This document shows, in pieces, positions 8,101 to 9,499 of a stretch of 9,499 nt of DNA (the first letter of the stretch is position 1; each line of letters starts with the position of its first letter). Where the stretch lies: assembly GCA_021154515.1 (NCBI GenBank), contig JAJKIL010000394.1:1-9499 (forward strand), given 5' to 3'. The notes under the pieces were generated by a model, which saw nothing but the letters and a program-made list of their open reading frames with translations, searched no databases and was not told where the DNA came from. A program made the position numbers and the translations under genes. The stretch comes from Niastella sp. Lineage in GTDB: Bacteria; Bacteroidota; Bacteroidia; Chitinophagales; Chitinophagaceae.

Positions 8101-9499
8101 TTGAAGTGAATTATGAAAGTGACGATTACGCCTATGTGCAGAATAAAAGGGCGGCTATAATGATGCCGGTGGCGGGATTTGGCCCCACTAACTCATTCGG
8201 CGCCGCGGGCAACCATTTGTATCCGGTTGTGTATACAGCATCCACAGAAAATGATTATGTTTTCATGTCGGTGCCTGAAGGGTGCAGTAATGCCACGGAT
8301 GTGTACAAAAAATATTTACAGGGACTTACCCAACTCGCGTTTAAAATATGGGTACGAATGCCTAAAGGGCCTGAGTATATCCCCTGTTACGCTAGCTTTG
8401 GTTCAACTCCCGATGTTGATTATGGCGTAGACGCGAATAACAACAAGATCATTTGGGTAAAAATGAAGCGGCTGGGTGGTAAAAGCCCACTGTCGATGAC
8501 AACGCTCGAATACTTGCGGCAGCAGTTGCCGGGACAGGCGTTCGAAGGATACGACGTGTCGGGAGAACCGCCATTGAAACAGGTAGGGGATATGTTGGTG
8601 GGCATGATAAAAAGCTTACGCGATGCGTTTACTGATCCGGTAAATGCTTTCCGGAAAGATGGGAAAGCCTTGCTCACCGATCTTTCTAAATGTTATGTGC
8701 GGTTGGATGATCCCGATGGACATAAATACGGCGGCGGGTACCGCGTACGATCAGTGGTGCTCAGGAACAACTGGGATTCCATGACCCGGCAGTACGGCGC
8801 AAAATATGGACAACAGTATGACTATACTACTACTGAAAACTTTGGCGGTGCAGTTCGTACTATCAGCAGCGGCGTGGCTTCTTATGAACCTTCAATAGGT
8901 AATGAAGAAAATCCCTGTCAATCCATTCTACAGGTAGAAGATGATTTGCCCCTGGGCCCAACTTCTTATGGCGCAGTGGAAATGCCTGTGCTCGATGGCT
9001 TCTTTCCTTCACCGGTAGTAGGGTATAGCAAAGTGACGGTTACTTCCCTTAAAACAAATACCGATGCGGCAAAAAAATCAAGATCGGGTGTGGGCAGACA
9101 GGTGACGGAATATTATACGGCAAAAGATTTCCCGGTATATTATAATTATACGGCTTTTGATGCCACCAGTGTAAAAGAATTTCACCAGGCATCCACCAGC
9201 AATTTCTTTAACAAATACGGGTATGATTTCAAAGCGCAATCACAGGGCTTTCTGGTAGCCACCAACGATATGCATGGTAAAATGAGATCGCAATCCTCCT
9301 ATGCAGAAAACGATACCACCACGCGGATAAGCTATACCGAAAACTTTTACCGCAATACAGGCGTCAATGGATTGAACGATCAGTTCACCTTCATCAGTAA
9401 GGATAACAGCGGCACTGCCTATACAGGTAATCTGGGTGTAGATGTTGAACTTATGACAGATGCCCGCGAGTTTTCGGTAAAAGGCTCCAGCCGGGAATA
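5145..9499 (+). CDS. Giant secreted RHS-like / SpvB-type shell protein, N-terminal part (3' end outside window)
   Basis: The frame starts at ATG 5145 and reads without a stop or frameshift to the window edge, giving at least 1451 residues. Residues 1 to about 36 are a signal peptide (Lys11-Lys12, core 'FFGFIFLVSIVLP', cut near 'RAAFAPA'), which fixes the start. A basic, Pro/Thr-rich linker follows (about 48-92). Residues 98-155 ('SADKLVNLFTGDFSYNIPLL', 'GGYPVNIYYDGGVS', 'WVGLGWNINPG') resemble the entry of the SpvB/TcdB/RHS shell, where a 'Y-x-IP' strand leads to 'GxGW'. Residues about 180-297 are Gly-rich amphipathic strands. Later motifs recalled from giant Bacteroidota proteins include 'GKRYVYGVPVYN' (about 650), 'DYVDLSGNGITEDDLG' (727-742), 'WMLKKVVLPSGG' (from 973), 'SDDYAYVQ', 'GYSKVTVTSL' (1293-1302), 'SGVGRQVTEYYTAKDF' (1314-1329) and 'NDMHGKM' (1374-1380). 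Homologues commonly continue to an RHS/YD core and a variable C-terminus. Surface display or a polymorphic-toxin role is inferred; no toxin domain is visible. Confidence 0.85.
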   Translation, partial: MISQLASQHCKKIAGFFGFIFLVSIVLPGRAAFAPAYSWKYGATGSYNPRPVPAFVSRPEITRTVSKKTETKKTANRPKQRNFIGGPSQPEMSSFRSVSADKLVNLFTGDFSYNIPLLDVGGYPVNIYYDGGVSAEQEASWVGLGWNINPGNVNRNMRGIPDDFNGTEVLEQTQKMKANKTWGLGIGGDAEWLGIKVPVTLELGVAFNNYLGPSLNAGIRGSVSLFNVAMFGGSEKFAANLGATLNYGMEVNSRSGTSFSGKVSLGAGAAYNANKLSFGGGLGTDYNSRTGIKALQLSEQVHLSNDQVRNNLISMAYLSKGVGGKFSTTISFVKPSYCPFIRPPMTNTAWSGRVQIGAGSYGLAFDVEAEVYGQKSEIASADTLQKKPMVGYLYYQNAVNKPNYVMDFTRFNDREVTPNTPVISVPQYTYDVFSIQGEGTGGNIRAYRNDLGYVRDNSTLSKDKNFSIGGDIDAPGHYGANLNTIKTPSIIGEWNNGNRLRNTIGFTQPDATFENVYFRNPGEACVINPARFAQIGGTNLVRYKLSGSGQSPAVEPLLQTFDAAGRLQSTVVDLRQQSVIRERNKRTQVISFLTAAEATEVGLDKTIKSYNYQTFLDAVTDTLLYEPIQRVGGYRKPNHISQINVTESNGKRYVYGVPVYNVMQKDFTFSVSNSYTEIPDQVSVNAGEATATSSLLNDNSSRDGYVQITKTPAYAHSFLLSGILSPDYVDLSGNGITEDDLGDAVKFNYSRIREGSDTVYRWHRLQGTNKMAHFNAGLRSEIKDDKAMFTHGERESWYLQSVESKTMIALFYVSNRMDAKGAADELGGMNSSNVIKKLDSIALYNKADLKSNGLAKAKAIKTVHLDYSYQLCRNAPDNTSGVTGNNGKLTLQSIYFTYNGKTRAFKNRYSFSYSSTGMDNATDNPDYTTNAADRWGTYKPASLNPGGLKNSDYPYSIQPAGSNTTINNNAAVWMLKKVVLPSGGQIEVNYESDDYAYVQNKRAAIMMPVAGFGPTNSFGAAGNHLYPVVYTASTENDYVFMSVPEGCSNATDVYKKYLQGLTQLAFKIWVRMPKGPEYIPCYASFGSTPDVDYGVDANNNKIIWVKMKRLGGKSPLSMTTLEYLRQQLPGQAFEGYDVSGEPPLKQVGDMLVGMIKSLRDAFTDPVNAFRKDGKALLTDLSKCYVRLDDPDGHKYGGGYRVRSVVLRNNWDSMTRQYGAKYGQQYDYTTTENFGGAVRTISSGVASYEPSIGNEENPCQSILQVEDDLPLGPTSYGAVEMPVLDGFFPSPVVGYSKVTVTSLKTNTDAAKKSRSGVGRQVTEYYTAKDFPVYYNYTAFDATSVKEFHQASTSNFFNKYGYDFKAQSQGFLVATNDMHGKMRSQSSYAENDTTTRISYTENFYRNTGVNGLNDQFTFISKDNSGTAYTGNLGVDVELMTDAREFSVKGSSRE

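Noticed and set aside
7510..8677. Several overlapping ORFs of 68-88 codons on both strands
   Set aside because: All fall inside the continuous open frame of the giant gene and show no domain or signal of their own.
1..9499. tRNA, rRNA, CRISPR array, insertion sequence or attachment site
   Set aside because: No cloverleaf-like, spaced-repeat, transposase or terminal-inverted-repeat pattern was seen on reading both strands.

Overview
The window looks like a chromosomal segment from a Bacteroidota bacterium, most likely of the Chitinophagaceae type. The reasons are the style of the proteins (a cupin/AraC regulator next to a glycan-type SGNH hydrolase, and an exported giant RHS-like protein of the kind common in Chitinophaga and Flavobacterium), weak or absent Shine-Dalgarno sequences before most genes, and AT-rich spacers with only TTG/TAnnTTTG-like promoter hints. 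The genus is inferred from protein recognition; no search was run.

The left part (1-1412) holds the 3' end of a plus-strand gene, probably an SGNH/GDSL-family hydrolase. It meets, tail to tail and with stop codons overlapping by 4 nt, a minus-strand AraC-family regulator with an N-terminal cupin sensor domain. The two fit a small carbohydrate-utilisation neighbourhood. A 288-bp divergent spacer (1413-1700) separates the regulator from the right part. It carries inverted and direct short repeats that could be operator sites, and one plausible Bacteroidota promoter facing right.

The right part (1701 to the window end) is a tightly packed, same-strand cluster of three exported proteins with 10-nt and 26-nt gaps. 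The first is a 772-aa predicted outer-membrane beta-barrel with a long coiled coil inserted between its first and later beta regions. The second is a 362-aa secreted protein with a fibronectin-III/Ig-like middle domain, resembling TANFOR-type proteins. The third is a giant ORF that starts at 5145 and is still open at 9499 (at least 1451 residues). Near its N-terminus it has a segment resembling the SpvB/TcdB/RHS shell entry ('GDFSYNIPLL' ... 'WVGLGWNINPG'), followed by motifs typical of giant Bacteroidota proteins that often end in an RHS/YD core.

The working idea is that the barrel and the Ig-like protein export, anchor or display the giant RHS-like shell at the cell surface, possibly with a variable effector C-terminus outside the window. 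That is inference. The gene order, spacing and signal peptides are directly visible. No RNA gene, mobile element, CRISPR array or convincing terminator was found.
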